Below, piece after piece: positions 7,358 to 15,718 of a stretch of DNA of 64,000 nucleotides. Source of the stretch: Planotetraspora kaengkrachanensis (GTDB lineage Bacteria > Actinomycetota > Actinomycetes > Streptosporangiales > Streptosporangiaceae); NCBI RefSeq assembly GCF_016862895.1, contig NZ_BONV01000010.1:62001-126000 (forward strand), read 5' to 3'. The notes beneath the pieces are model-generated. The model saw only the letters and a program-made list of their open reading frames with translations, did not search any database and had not been told where the DNA came from. Position 1 is the stretch's first letter. Each line of letters begins with the position of its first letter. A program made the position numbers and the translations under genes.

Positions 7358-9717
7358 AGATCGGAGGGGGAGATCGGCATCCGGTCGATCGTGATGCCCT
7401 CGGCGTCCTCGATCGCGGCGGCGACGACGGCGGAGACGGGGATCACCCCCGCCTCCCCTGCGCCCTTGACCCCCAGCGGGTTCAGCGGCGAGGGCGTCTC
7501 CAGATGCGCGGTCTCGATCCGCGGCACCTCGGTGGCGTAGGGCATCAGGAAGTCCATGAACGAGGCGTTCAGCAGCTGCCCGTGCTCGTCGTAGGCCATC
7601 TTCTCGTAGAGCGCGCCGCCCACGCCCTGGCCCACTCCCCCGTGGATCTGCCCTTCGACGATCATCGGGTTGATCAGCTTGCCGCAGTCGTGGACGACCA
7701 CGTATCGGAGGATCTTGATCTCGGCGGTGAGCGGGTCGGTCTCCACGATGGCGGCGTGCATGCCGGACGCGAACGTCGACCGGATCGGCGAGTAGTAGTC
7801 CCTGCCCTCCATCCCGGGTTCCTCGCCGTCCTCCACGGGCGGGCGGTCGTCGGAGGACGGCCCGGCGAACTGCGTGGCCCGCTGGGCCTCCTGGTCGAAG
7901 GCGTACCTCAGCGGGTTGGACAGCACCGCGACCGTCGCGAGCGGGATCGACGCCGACGGCGCGCCGGCCACGTGGACGACCCCGTCGGTGATCTCCAGGT
8001 CGCGGGGGTCGGCCTCGAGGGCGTCCGCGGCGACCTTCAGGGCCTTGTCCCGAACCTTCCTGCAGGCCAGGGCGATGGCGTTGCCGCTCATGACCGCCGC
8101 CCTGGAGGCGAACGTCCCCACGGCGTAGCCGAACCGCCGGGTGTCGCCCGTGACGACGGACACCCTCTCGATGGGCACGCCGAGCTCGGTCGCCGCGATC
8201 TGCGCGAACACCGTCTCGTGTCCCTGCCCCTGCGAGGTGAGCCCGGTCGAGACGTGCACCCGCCCGTCCGAGGTGATCTGCACGTGGCCGCCTTCGTACG
8301 GCCCGACCCCGGTGCCCTCGACGTAGCAGCCGACGCCGATGCCGATCGTGCGCCCCTCGGCGGCGGCCTCGGCCTTCGTCGCCGGGAAGGAGTCCCAGCC
8401 GATGAGTTCCTTGAGCATCCGCAGCGACTCGGGATAGTCGCCGCTGTCGTAGATCAGCGGGCGGCCGTCCTGGAAGGTCATCCCCTGGTCGTAGGGGAAC
8501 TCGCCGGGCTGGATGAAGTTGGCGGCGCGCACCTCGGTGCGGTCCCGTCCGAGGTGGGCGGCGATCCGGTCCATCGTGCGCTCCATGCAGAACACGCCCT
8601 GGGGCCTGCCGGCGCCCCGGTACGGCGTGACCTGCACGGTGTTGGTGTAGATCGAGGTGAACTCGACCCGGTAGGCCCCGATCTTGTACGGCCCGACCAG
8701 CTGGGTCGAGGTGATGATCGGCACGATGATTCCGTACGGCGTGTAGGCGCCGTGGTCGTGCAGGATGTTGACGTCGAGGCCGAGGACGCGGCCGTCGTCG
8801 TCGAAGCCGACCCGCACGTGGTGCACCTGGGCGCGCTCGTGGGCCGAGGAGATGAAGTGCTCACGCCGGTCCTCTGTCCACTTGACCTCACGGCCGAGCA
8901 GGCGGGCGGCCCACGGCACGAGGATCTCCTCCGGCCACGGGTGGACGATCTTGACGCCGAAGCCGCCGCCCACGTCCGGCGCGATGACCTCCACCTTGGG
9001 CAGCGCAAGACCGAGCTTGGCCGCGACGGCCATCCGCACGCTGGTGGAGGTCTGCGTGGAGGAGTAGACCCGCAGCGACTCGTCGTCGGCGTCCCAGCGC
9101 GCGTAGACGCCCCTGCCCTCCAGGGGCATGGAGGCGCTCCGCTCGATGTCGAGCCTGAACGCCAGCGTGTGGGGCGCCGCCTCGATGGCCTCCCGCGCGG
9201 ACGTCCCCGCCGCCGAGTGCACCTCCTGCACCAGGTGCGCGCCGATGTTGCCGGGCACGTCGGCGTGGACGAGGTTGACGGCCTCCGCGGCCTCCTCGAC
9301 CCCGACGACCGGCTTGAGCAGTTCGTAGTCGACCTCGATGAGCGCGCAGGCGTCCTCGGCCACGTAACGGTCGGCGGCCACGACCATGACGACGGGTTCG
9401 CCGACGTGCCGAACCACGTCGCGCGCGAGCGCGTGACCGGTGCGGCCGTGGGTGAGCGCGGGGTGCGGGATCAGCAGCGGCAACGGCTCGGCGATCAGGC
9501 CGGGGAGGTCCTCCCACGTGTAGATCGCGACCAGGCCCTCCACGTCCAGCGCGGCGGAGACGTCGACGTCCCGGATCCTGGCGTGCGCGTGCGGCGACCT
9601 GACGAACGCCGCGGCCAGGGCGTTCGCGCCGAGGTCGTCGAGGAACCGCCCCTGACCGGTGATCAGGCGGGCGTCCTCCCGTCGCCGGACCGGCTCCCCG
9701 AACAGCTTCGTCGTCAC
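7315..9717 (-). CDS. Xanthine dehydrogenase/CoxL-family molybdopterin-binding subunit
   Basis: This is the large catalytic subunit (800 residues) of a three-subunit molybdenum hydroxylase that hydroxylates a heterocycle or aldehyde and passes electrons to its Fe-S and FAD partners. It opens with KLFGEPVRRREDARLITGQG, typical of the family. The active-site loop reads YRGAGRPQ, not the AYRCSFR loop of true form I CO dehydrogenase, so CO oxidation is unlikely. GVKGAGEAG near the C-terminus carries the presumed catalytic Glu. GTG 9717 overlaps the stop of the 2Fe-2S subunit gene by 4 bp. The 3' end overlaps cydB on the opposite strand. Substrate unknown; neighbouring permease and PucR favour a purine, pyrimidine or similar ring. 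Confidence 0.93.
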   Translation of the reverse strand: MTTKLFGEPVRRREDARLITGQGRFLDDLGANALAAAFVRSPHAHARIRDVDVSAALDVEGLVAIYTWEDLPGLIAEPLPLLIPHPALTHGRTGHALARDVVRHVGEPVVMVVAADRYVAEDACALIEVDYELLKPVVGVEEAAEAVNLVHADVPGNIGAHLVQEVHSAAGTSAREAIEAAPHTLAFRLDIERSASMPLEGRGVYARWDADDESLRVYSSTQTSTSVRMAVAAKLGLALPKVEVIAPDVGGGFGVKIVHPWPEEILVPWAARLLGREVKWTEDRREHFISSAHERAQVHHVRVGFDDDGRVLGLDVNILHDHGAYTPYGIIVPIITSTQLVGPYKIGAYRVEFTSIYTNTVQVTPYRGAGRPQGVFCMERTMDRIAAHLGRDRTEVRAANFIQPGEFPYDQGMTFQDGRPLIYDSGDYPESLRMLKELIGWDSFPATKAEAAAEGRTIGIGVGCYVEGTGVGPYEGGHVQITSDGRVHVSTGLTSQGQGHETVFAQIAATELGVPIERVSVVTGDTRRFGYAVGTFASRAAVMSGNAIALACRKVRDKALKVAADALEADPRDLEITDGVVHVAGAPSASIPLATVAVLSNPLRYAFDQEAQRATQFAGPSSDDRPPVEDGEEPGMEGRDYYSPIRSTFASGMHAAIVETDPLTAEIKILRYVVVHDCGKLINPMIVEGQIHGGVGQGVGGALYEKMAYDEHGQLLNASFMDFLMPYATEVPRIETAHLETPSPLNPLGVKGAGEAGVIPVSAVVAAAIEDAEGITIDRMPISPSDLYSLRTDTRLRKIQ

Positions 9718-10217
9718 CCGGACTCCTCCGCCTGGATCTCCGCGGCCCGGTGGACCGCCTTGATGATGTTCTGGTAGCCGGTGCACCGGCACAGGTTTCC
9801 CGAGACGGCCTCGAGGACCTCCTCGTCGGTCGGCGTCCGGTTGTCCCGCAGGAACGCGGTGACCGTGCAGAGGAAGCCGGGGGTGCAGAAGCCGCACTGC
9901 AGTCCGTGGCACTCCGTGAACGCCCGCTGCACCGGGGACAGGGCGCCGCCCTCGGCCAGCCCCTCGACCGTGGTGATCTCGTGGCCGTCGACCGTCACCG
10001 CGAACGTCAGGCACGACCGGATCGGCTCGCCGTCCAGCAACACCGTGCACGCGCCGCACACGCCGTGCTCGCAGCCGACGTGGGTGCCTGTGAGCCCGAG
10101 GTCGTGGCGCAGGCAGTCGGACAACAACCGCCGGGCGGGCACCGTCACCTGGTGCAGCACGCCGTTGACTGTCAGCGTGACGGCGTGAGCCCTGTGCGCG
10201 CCGGTCGTCTCGCTCAT
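9714..10217 (-). CDS. 2Fe-2S subunit of molybdenum hydroxylase
   Basis: This is the small electron-transfer subunit of 167 residues. The N-terminal plant-type ferredoxin domain has GCEHGVCGACTVLLDG, and the second domain has CGFCTPG and CRCTGYQNI, giving the eight Cys for two 2Fe-2S clusters. Gene order on the minus strand is FAD subunit, this gene, then the large subunit. Both junctions are 4-bp overlaps, so the three are translationally coupled at equal ratio. Confidence 0.96.
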   Translation of the reverse strand: MSETTGAHRAHAVTLTVNGVLHQVTVPARRLLSDCLRHDLGLTGTHVGCEHGVCGACTVLLDGEPIRSCLTFAVTVDGHEITTVEGLAEGGALSPVQRAFTECHGLQCGFCTPGFLCTVTAFLRDNRTPTDEEVLEAVSGNLCRCTGYQNIIKAVHRAAEIQAEESG

Positions 10218-11098
10218 GCCGGTCCCTCCCCGCCCTCGGCCGCTTCGTGGGCCGCGCCGCGCAGCGCCTTCGTGACGAGCACCCCGGTGAGGTGGCGCCG
10301 GTAGTCGGCCGTCGCGTGGATGTCGCCCTCGGGTTCGATCCGGTCCTGTACGGCTCTCGCGACCGCGTCCCAGTCGACGGACGCCGGGGGCCGCCGGCCG
10401 CAGACGCCGGTCACGTCCACGACCACGGGCACCGGGCCGACGCTGACGCAGACCACCCGCGCCGCGGAGATCCGGAAGTCCTCGTCGAGCGTGACGGCGG
10501 CGGCCACTCCGGCGACCGCGTAGTCGCCGTGGCGCCGGGCCACCTCGCAGAACGCGGTCCCCGACCGCTCGGGCAGCGCGGGGAAGAACGCCGACACGGC
10601 CAGCTCCCCCGGCAGGCAGGCCGACTCCAGCGGCCCGACGAAGAAGTCCGCCGCCGCGACGTCGCGCTCGCCGCCGAGGCTCGCCAGGCGTACCGAGCCG
10701 CCGAGCAGGGCCAGGACGGCGGGCATCTCGGCGGACGGGTCGGCGTGGACGAGGCTGCCGACGACGGTGCCGCGGTTGCGGATCACCGGGTGGGCGACCA
10801 GCCTGAGCGCCTGGGCGAGCAGCGGCTGCGCGGCGCGCGCCGAGCCGGATCGTTCCACCACGGCGTGCCTGGCCAGGGCGCCCACCCGCACTCCCGACGC
10901 GTCCGCGGCGATCGTGCCGAGCTCGGTCAGGCCGTTGATGTCGACGAGGTGCCCGGGCGCGGCCAGCCGCATGTTGAGCAGCGGGATCAGGCTCTGGCCG
11001 CCCGCCAGGACCTTGCCGTGCGCGCCGGCCTCGGCGAGGGACCGAAGCGCCTCGCCGAGGCCGGCGGGCCGGTGGTAGTCGAAGGGGGGCGGCTTCAC
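10214..11098 (-). CDS. FAD-binding subunit of molybdenum hydroxylase (CoxM-like)
   Basis: This is the medium subunit of 294 residues that carries FAD and delivers electrons to the external acceptor. FAD-contact motifs are visible: AGGQSLIPLLNMR near residue 36, and NRGTVVGSLVHADPSAE near residue 110 matching the family TIGG motif region. It is the first of the three hydroxylase genes and starts 18 bp after the NCS2 permease stop, so uptake and oxidation are probably on one transcript. Confidence 0.95.
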   Translation of the reverse strand: MKPPPFDYHRPAGLGEALRSLAEAGAHGKVLAGGQSLIPLLNMRLAAPGHLVDINGLTELGTIAADASGVRVGALARHAVVERSGSARAAQPLLAQALRLVAHPVIRNRGTVVGSLVHADPSAEMPAVLALLGGSVRLASLGGERDVAAADFFVGPLESACLPGELAVSAFFPALPERSGTAFCEVARRHGDYAVAGVAAAVTLDEDFRISAARVVCVSVGPVPVVVDVTGVCGRRPPASVDWDAVARAVQDRIEPEGDIHATADYRRHLTGVLVTKALRGAAHEAAEGGEGPA

Positions 11099-11116
11099 GA
11101 CAGGGGGACCCGCCCC

Positions 11117-12487
11117 TCAGCCCGCCGCAGCGTCTCGCTCGAATCCGATCTCCCCACCGGAGACCTCCTTGTCGGGACGGCGCGCCATCGCGCGGAGCAG
11201 GTGATATCCACCAAGTACCACTATGGTGCCGAGCGTGATCCCGGCGAGCGAGAAATCGCCGGTGATCTGATGCGTCACGGGGCCGACCGCGAGGATGATC
11301 CCCGCTCCGATCGGGACCATGTTGACCGGATCGGAGAAATCGACCCGGTTCTCGATCCAGATCTTCGCGCCCAGCAGGCCGATCATGCCGTACAGGATGA
11401 CCGTGACACCGCCGAGCACGCCTCCGGGCGTGGCGGCGACGAGCGCGCCGAACTTGGGCGAGAAGCCGAACAGAATCGCCACGAGGGCGGCGATGTAGTA
11501 CGCGGCGGTCGAGTAGACGCGGGTGGCGGCCATGACGCCGATGTTCTCCGCGTACGTCGTGGTGGGCGAGCCGCCGACGGCGCTGGCGAGGGCGGTGCCG
11601 ACGCCGTCGCCGATGATGGCCCGGCCCATCAGGGGATCGACGTCCGTGCCGGTCATCTCGCCGACCGCCTTGACGTGGCCGACGTTCTCCGCGATGAGCG
11701 CGATGACCGCGGGCAGCACCAGGATGGCGGCCGAGGCCTGGAAGCTCGGCGCGTGGAAGCTCGGCAGGCCGAACAGGTTCGCCGACGAGACGGCGTCGAA
11801 GTTCACGCGGGGGTGCGTGTCGATCTGGCCGGTCCCGGCGTTGAGGGCGGTGATGTTCCCCCAGATCTTGTCGACCACCCAGGACAACGCGAACCCGAAG
11901 ATCAGGCCGAGGAGGATGCCGATCCGGCCGAGGAAGCCCTTGAAGATCACCAGGAACAGCCCGGTGGCGATCATCGTCACGAGCGCGATCCAGTGATCCT
12001 GCGGCCAGTAGATGTCCGCGACGACGTACGCCAGGCCGAACCCGATCAGCATGACCACCGCACCGGTCACCACCGGCGGGAAGACCTTGTGGATGATCTG
12101 GACGCCGAGGAAGTGGACGGCGACGCCGACGGCGGCCAGCACCACACCCGCGACGAGGATGGCACCGGTCACCCGGCCGTCGTCGCCGCCGGCCGCGCGG
12201 ATGGCCGCGACGGCGCCGACGAACGATGCCGACGTTCCGAGATAGCTCGGGACCTTGCCCTGGACGATGAGCAGGAACAGGATCGTCGCGACGCCCGACA
12301 TCATGATCGCGAGGTTGGGGTCGAGCCCCATGACCAGTGGGAAGACGAACGTCGCACCGAACATCGCGATCACGTGCTGCGCGCCGAAGCCCAGCGTCCG
12401 CGGCCAGCTCAGCCGCTCGTCGGGCCGGACGACCTCGCCCGGCGCGAGTGCTCGTCCCTCACCGTGGACCGTCCATCGAAATGCCAT
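11117..12487 (-). CDS. NCS2 family nucleobase permease (uracil/xanthine type)
   Basis: This is a membrane transporter of 456 residues with about 12-14 spans, expected to import a nucleobase or related compound by proton symport. It shows the NCS2 signatures GAQHVIAMFGATFVFP near residue 35 (the QH motif) and TYAENIGVMAATRV near residue 310 (the ENxGxxxxT motif). A soluble N-terminal stretch (MAFRWTVHGEGRALAPGE) precedes the first span. It leads the minus-strand operon that continues into the molybdenum hydroxylase genes. Substrate choice between uracil, xanthine and urate cannot be settled by eye. Confidence 0.93.
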   Translation of the reverse strand: MAFRWTVHGEGRALAPGEVVRPDERLSWPRTLGFGAQHVIAMFGATFVFPLVMGLDPNLAIMMSGVATILFLLIVQGKVPSYLGTSASFVGAVAAIRAAGGDDGRVTGAILVAGVVLAAVGVAVHFLGVQIIHKVFPPVVTGAVVMLIGFGLAYVVADIYWPQDHWIALVTMIATGLFLVIFKGFLGRIGILLGLIFGFALSWVVDKIWGNITALNAGTGQIDTHPRVNFDAVSSANLFGLPSFHAPSFQASAAILVLPAVIALIAENVGHVKAVGEMTGTDVDPLMGRAIIGDGVGTALASAVGGSPTTTYAENIGVMAATRVYSTAAYYIAALVAILFGFSPKFGALVAATPGGVLGGVTVILYGMIGLLGAKIWIENRVDFSDPVNMVPIGAGIILAVGPVTHQITGDFSLAGITLGTIVVLGGYHLLRAMARRPDKEVSGGEIGFERDAAAG

Positions 12488-12800
12488 GTGAGCCCCTCCA
12501 GCTAAACGGGCCGTGGGCCGGTGGCCACCCCGCCGGCGTCCCGCCGCGGCGCTTCGTGCGGTCGATCTCGACCGTTTGCCGGGACTGTAAGACGGCCGGG
12601 GCCGTTAGACATGGGCATGATCTGCCAAAGCCGAACCCGGTTGACGCCGAAACCTCGCTCACCGTTCGGAATCGATCCCGGTGCGTCAGCGCGGGGGATC
12701 GACGCCGGCGGCCCTCATGAGGTCGGCCATGGCGTGCTCTCGGTCCACGCGGAACGGCAGGACCTCGCCTGAGGGCGGGGAGGAGCCGCCGATCGGCCGA
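12488..12800. other. Intergenic region upstream of NCS2 permease
   Basis: This 313-bp gap holds the presumed promoter of the permease-hydroxylase operon. It contains the inverted repeat CGGTCGA-TC-TCGACCG at 12559-12574, about 70 bp before the permease ATG, which could be an operator. A short minus-strand frame ending at about 12676 (LPFRVDREHAMADLMRAAG) looks protein-like but has no start of its own. I do not call it. Confidence 0.5.
12559..12574 (-). promoter_or_regulatory. Inverted repeat, candidate operator of permease/hydroxylase operon
   Basis: CGGTCGA and TCGACCG face each other with a 2-bp spacer, upstream of the permease start. Position fits a regulator such as the nearby PucR, but no PucR site is established for this group; inference only. 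Confidence 0.35.
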
Positions 12801-13019
12801 TCACGAGGTGGCGATCACCCGGATCTCGAACCCGTCCCCGCTGACGACCTGACCCGCCCGGATCTTGCACGCCTTGCGCAGCTCCACCTCGCCGTCCACC
12901 AGGACGTTGCCCTCGGCGATGAGATGTTTGGCCGCGCCGCCGCTCTCGGTGACGAAGCAGAATTTCAGCAGGTCGCACAGCGGGATGTAGTCGCCCCTGA
13001 GCTCGAAGGTCTCTTTCAC
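12801..13019 (-). CDS. S4-domain RNA-binding protein (YbcJ-like)
   Basis: This is a 72-residue protein made almost entirely of one S4 fold, with GGAAKHLIAEGNVLVDGEVE as the S4 core. Such small S4 proteins bind structured RNA and are ribosome-associated in other bacteria. GTG 13019 is preceded, with 6 bp between, by TATATT (minus strand, 13031-13026), a good -10 placed for a leaderless transcript. The gene lies 15 bp after the pucR stop on the same strand. Confidence 0.88.
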   Translation of the reverse strand: MKETFELRGDYIPLCDLLKFCFVTESGGAAKHLIAEGNVLVDGEVELRKACKIRAGQVVSGDGFEIRVIATS

Positions 13020-13034
13020 GGCGTCAATATAGGG

Positions 13035-14645
13035 TCAGATGCCGCGCATGCGGAGCACGTGGAGCGCCAGGGTCAGGTTCAGCCTCAGGTGGGCGTCCTC
13101 GGTGAAGTTGCCGAGCAGCCGCTCCAGCTTGCCGATCCGGTAGCGGAGCGTGTTGTAGTGGAAGTGCAGCCGCCGGGCCGTCTCCGCCACGTTCAGGTTG
13201 GTGTCCAGCAGCACCTGCAGGGTCCTGCGCAGGTCGGCGTTCTCCACGTCGTCGTCGCCCGCGAGCGACCCGAGCGTCTCCCGGACGAACGCGTGCAGTT
13301 CGTCGGTGTCGTTGACCAGGGACAGGAGCCGGTAGACGCCGAGTTCGTCGAAGTGGGCGACGGCTCCCGACCCGTGGAGCTGGCGTCCCACCCTGGCGGC
13401 CTTGAGCGCCTGGCCGTAGGCCGCGGGGAGGGAGTCCGTCCCGGTCGAGACCCGGCTGAGCCCGGTCGAGAACGTGCCGTCGGCGATGGCGGTCAGCGCG
13501 TCCCTGGCGAGCTTGGGAGCGTCCACGTCGGCCCCGACGATGGCGACGACCTCGTGGGAGAAGCCGGCGACCGCTCCCCTCGGGTCGAACCTGCGCACCG
13601 CGGCCTGCCAGGCCGCGAGCATGCGGTCCTGCGCCGGGCGCTCGTCGGCGTCCGGGTCGATCTCCGCCACGAGCACGCTCACCGGGCGTTCCAGGTTCCA
13701 GCCGAACGCCTGGGCGCGCTCGGCGACCCGCGTGCCGCCCCGGCCGGTGAGCACGTCCCGCAGGAAGTCGGCGCGGTACTTGCTCTCGACGGCGGTGACC
13801 GCCTCCTGCCGGGTGATGACCAGGGCGGCGACCGTGGCCGCGCGCTCCAGGATCCCGATGTCGCTCGGGGTGAGCGTGCCCGCCGCGCTGAAGGCGACGA
13901 TCCTGCCGTGGTGGTGGCCTCCGGCCACGACCGGCACGGCCACGTAGTGCCCGTCGGCCCTGGTAACGGGCTCGACCGTCGGCGAGGCCGCGCCGGCGCC
14001 GTGCGCCTCCCGCAGCATCGTGACCTGCTCGGCGTCCCCCGCCGTGGCCAGGAGCCGGCCGGACGCGTCCACCGCCGCGACGGCCGCGTGCAGCAGACCG
14101 GCGACCTCGGCCGTCACCTCGCGCATCCCTCCGCCCGCGAGGACGATCTGCACGAGGGCCCGGTGCGCCTCCTCCGTCCGCGCGAGGATCGCCGCCTGCC
14201 GGTTGAGGATGTCGGTGAGGACCTGGTTGAGGATGTCGTCGAAACCGACGTCGTTGGGCAGCAGGATCAGCGGGAAGCCCAGTCTGTCGGCCTGCTCGAC
14301 CATCTCCCCCGGCAACTCGTCCAGGTAGCGCCCGAGCTTGATCGCGAGAGCGGCGAGCCCCCGCTCGTCGAGGTCGGCGACGAGGCGGTCGAGCGACTGG
14401 GGCGTGTTCCGCAGCGGATAACCCGTCGTCAGCAGCAACTCGTGCGGTTTCACCCACGCGAGGATGTCGGGGACCTCCATGACGTTCAGCCGCTGGACGA
14501 TGCGGTCGAGTCCGCTCTTGCCCGCGATCAGCCGGGCCTCCGCCAGGGTCGACACCCCGAGCACCTCGCCCACGGAAACACCGTGGAGGATCGTTCCCGT
14601 GCTGGCCAGGCGCATCGCCGGGGGGGCCGGATCCATCGTCATCAT
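13035..14645 (-). CDS. PucR family transcriptional regulator
   Basis: This 536-residue regulator has the PucR layout. An N-terminal purine-catabolism domain (GVSVGEVLGV, then KPHELLLTTGYPLR near residue 67) is followed by a middle GAF/GGDEF-like region and a C-terminal helix-turn-helix with NVAETARRLHFHYNTLRYRI (HTH_30). PucR members activate purine or related nitrogen-source genes in response to an intermediate. It is divergent from the DUF2877-fdrA-DUF1116 operon and lies near the permease/hydroxylase operon on its own strand, so it is the obvious local controller. Start could be ATG 14645, 14642 or 14636. Confidence 0.92.
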   Translation of the reverse strand: MMTMDPAPPAMRLASTGTILHGVSVGEVLGVSTLAEARLIAGKSGLDRIVQRLNVMEVPDILAWVKPHELLLTTGYPLRNTPQSLDRLVADLDERGLAALAIKLGRYLDELPGEMVEQADRLGFPLILLPNDVGFDDILNQVLTDILNRQAAILARTEEAHRALVQIVLAGGGMREVTAEVAGLLHAAVAAVDASGRLLATAGDAEQVTMLREAHGAGAASPTVEPVTRADGHYVAVPVVAGGHHHGRIVAFSAAGTLTPSDIGILERAATVAALVITRQEAVTAVESKYRADFLRDVLTGRGGTRVAERAQAFGWNLERPVSVLVAEIDPDADERPAQDRMLAAWQAAVRRFDPRGAVAGFSHEVVAIVGADVDAPKLARDALTAIADGTFSTGLSRVSTGTDSLPAAYGQALKAARVGRQLHGSGAVAHFDELGVYRLLSLVNDTDELHAFVRETLGSLAGDDDVENADLRRTLQVLLDTNLNVAETARRLHFHYNTLRYRIGKLERLLGNFTEDAHLRLNLTLALHVLRMRGI

Positions 14646-14706
14646 GCGCTCCGGGGTGTCAAGGTCTCACGCCGATTGTGCATGATCGACCCGACTGTCA
14701 GGAAGA

Positions 14707-14720
14707 GCCAAGCATTTGGC
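14707..14720 (+). promoter_or_regulatory. Inverted repeat in pucR / DUF2877 divergent promoter
   Basis: GCCAA-GCAT-TTGGC lies midway in the 155-bp region between pucR (start 14645) and the DUF2877 gene (start 14801), with a further TTGGCA nearby at about 14727. A shared site here could control both directions. A solitary GTGCATGATCGAC at 14678-14690 resembles the core of the 53-bp repeat family. Functions are inferred from position only. Confidence 0.35.
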
Positions 14721-14800
14721 GGACTGTTGGCAGCTTTCTCCGTACGGACCGTGCCAACCTCGTTCTAGCGTCGGCAGGAACTGGCTTGTCGGGAGGTTCG

Positions 14801-15718
14801 GTGACTGTTGGAACACGCCCGAAAGCCCGGCGGACGACGTCGCCCGCCTTCCGGGGCGTCGGCGGCCCCGCATACGTGACCGGGGCGGCCAGCGCCGCGC
14901 TGCGCGACGCCCTCGAGTCGCCGCGCCGCCCGGCTCGGGTGCTCGCGGCCTTCCCCCTCGCGGTCTACCTCGAGGTGAGGAGCGAGACCGAGCCCCATGT
15001 CGTGACACTCGTGACCGGCCAGGGCGTCCGCCTGCCCAACGCCGTCGTGGTCGTGGACCCGCTCGACGGCATCGCCGCGGGCGACGACGGCTGGGTCGGA
15101 GACGGGGCCGTCGAGATCGGCGGGCTGTCGGTCCGGGTCCGCCGCTGGTGGGACCCCGCGCCGCCCCTCGGCCCCGCCGACCTCGTACGGCTCTCGCGGT
15201 CGGCCGCGCGGCTCGGCGAGATCAGGCGCCGGACGCCGAGACGGCCGGGACTCGACCAGGAAGGGGCTCCGAGCCTCCTGGAGGCCGGCTGCCGGGCCGG
15301 CTCCCTCGCCGACGCCATCACGGCGGCAGAACGCCTGATCGGGCTCGGCCCCGGGCTCACGCCGAGTGGCGACGACATGCTCTCCGGCCTGCTGGTCGCC
15401 CTGCGGCACCTGGGGGAGGCGACCGGCACGCCGAGGGCCGTCTGGCTGGCCGACTGGCTCGCCACGGCCGTCACCTACGACGCCCGCACCCGGACCACGC
15501 CGATCTCGGCGACGCTGCTCCACTGCGCCGCGAAGGGCCAGACGACCTCCGAGGTCGTCGGGGTGCTGCGGGCCGTGACGGGGCGGCAGCCCCTCGAGGC
15601 CGCGGCGCACCGCCTGCTCCAGCTGGGGCACACCTCGGGCGCCGACATCGCCTGGGGCGTCCACATCGGCATGTCCGCCGTCCTGTCCCACGCCGTCCGT
15701 TCCAACGGGGAGCCCTAA
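14801..15718 (+). CDS. DUF2877 domain protein (AllH/YlbF-like)
   Basis: This 305-residue protein matches the DUF2877 family by its C-terminal block LIGLGPGLTPSGDDMLSGLL (about residues 180-200) and GHTSGADIAWG near residue 275. GTG 14801 is preceded by GGGAGG at the right distance; the frame stays open upstream but without a better site. It is the first gene of a three-gene operon with FdrA and DUF1116 proteins. As I recall, the E. coli trio of the same three families has been assigned as oxamate carbamoyltransferase of allantoin breakdown. Activity here is inferred from that gene set. Confidence 0.85.
   Translation: MTVGTRPKARRTTSPAFRGVGGPAYVTGAASAALRDALESPRRPARVLAAFPLAVYLEVRSETEPHVVTLVTGQGVRLPNAVVVVDPLDGIAAGDDGWVGDGAVEIGGLSVRVRRWWDPAPPLGPADLVRLSRSAARLGEIRRRTPRRPGLDQEGAPSLLEAGCRAGSLADAITAAERLIGLGPGLTPSGDDMLSGLLVALRHLGEATGTPRAVWLADWLATAVTYDARTRTTPISATLLHCAAKGQTTSEVVGVLRAVTGRQPLEAAAHRLLQLGHTSGADIAWGVHIGMSAVLSHAVRSNGEP

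Noticed and set aside
7315-9717. True form I carbon monoxide dehydrogenase
   Set aside because: The active-site loop is YRGAGR, not AYRCSFR, so the gene is a CoxL-like hydroxylase of other specificity.
6568-9777. Long plus-strand frame of over 1000 codons across the hydroxylase genes
   Set aside because: It is a GC-skew shadow of the minus-strand genes, rich in Arg, Asp, Gly and His, with no domain.
12676-12760. Minus-strand protein-like tail LPFRVDREHAMADLMRAAG
   Set aside because: It has no start or ribosome site of its own and overlaps the end of the S4 gene in another frame; too short to support.
12521-12772. Plus-strand 83-codon frame upstream of the permease
   Set aside because: Composition is Arg/Pro-rich shadow type, no ribosome site and no family resemblance.
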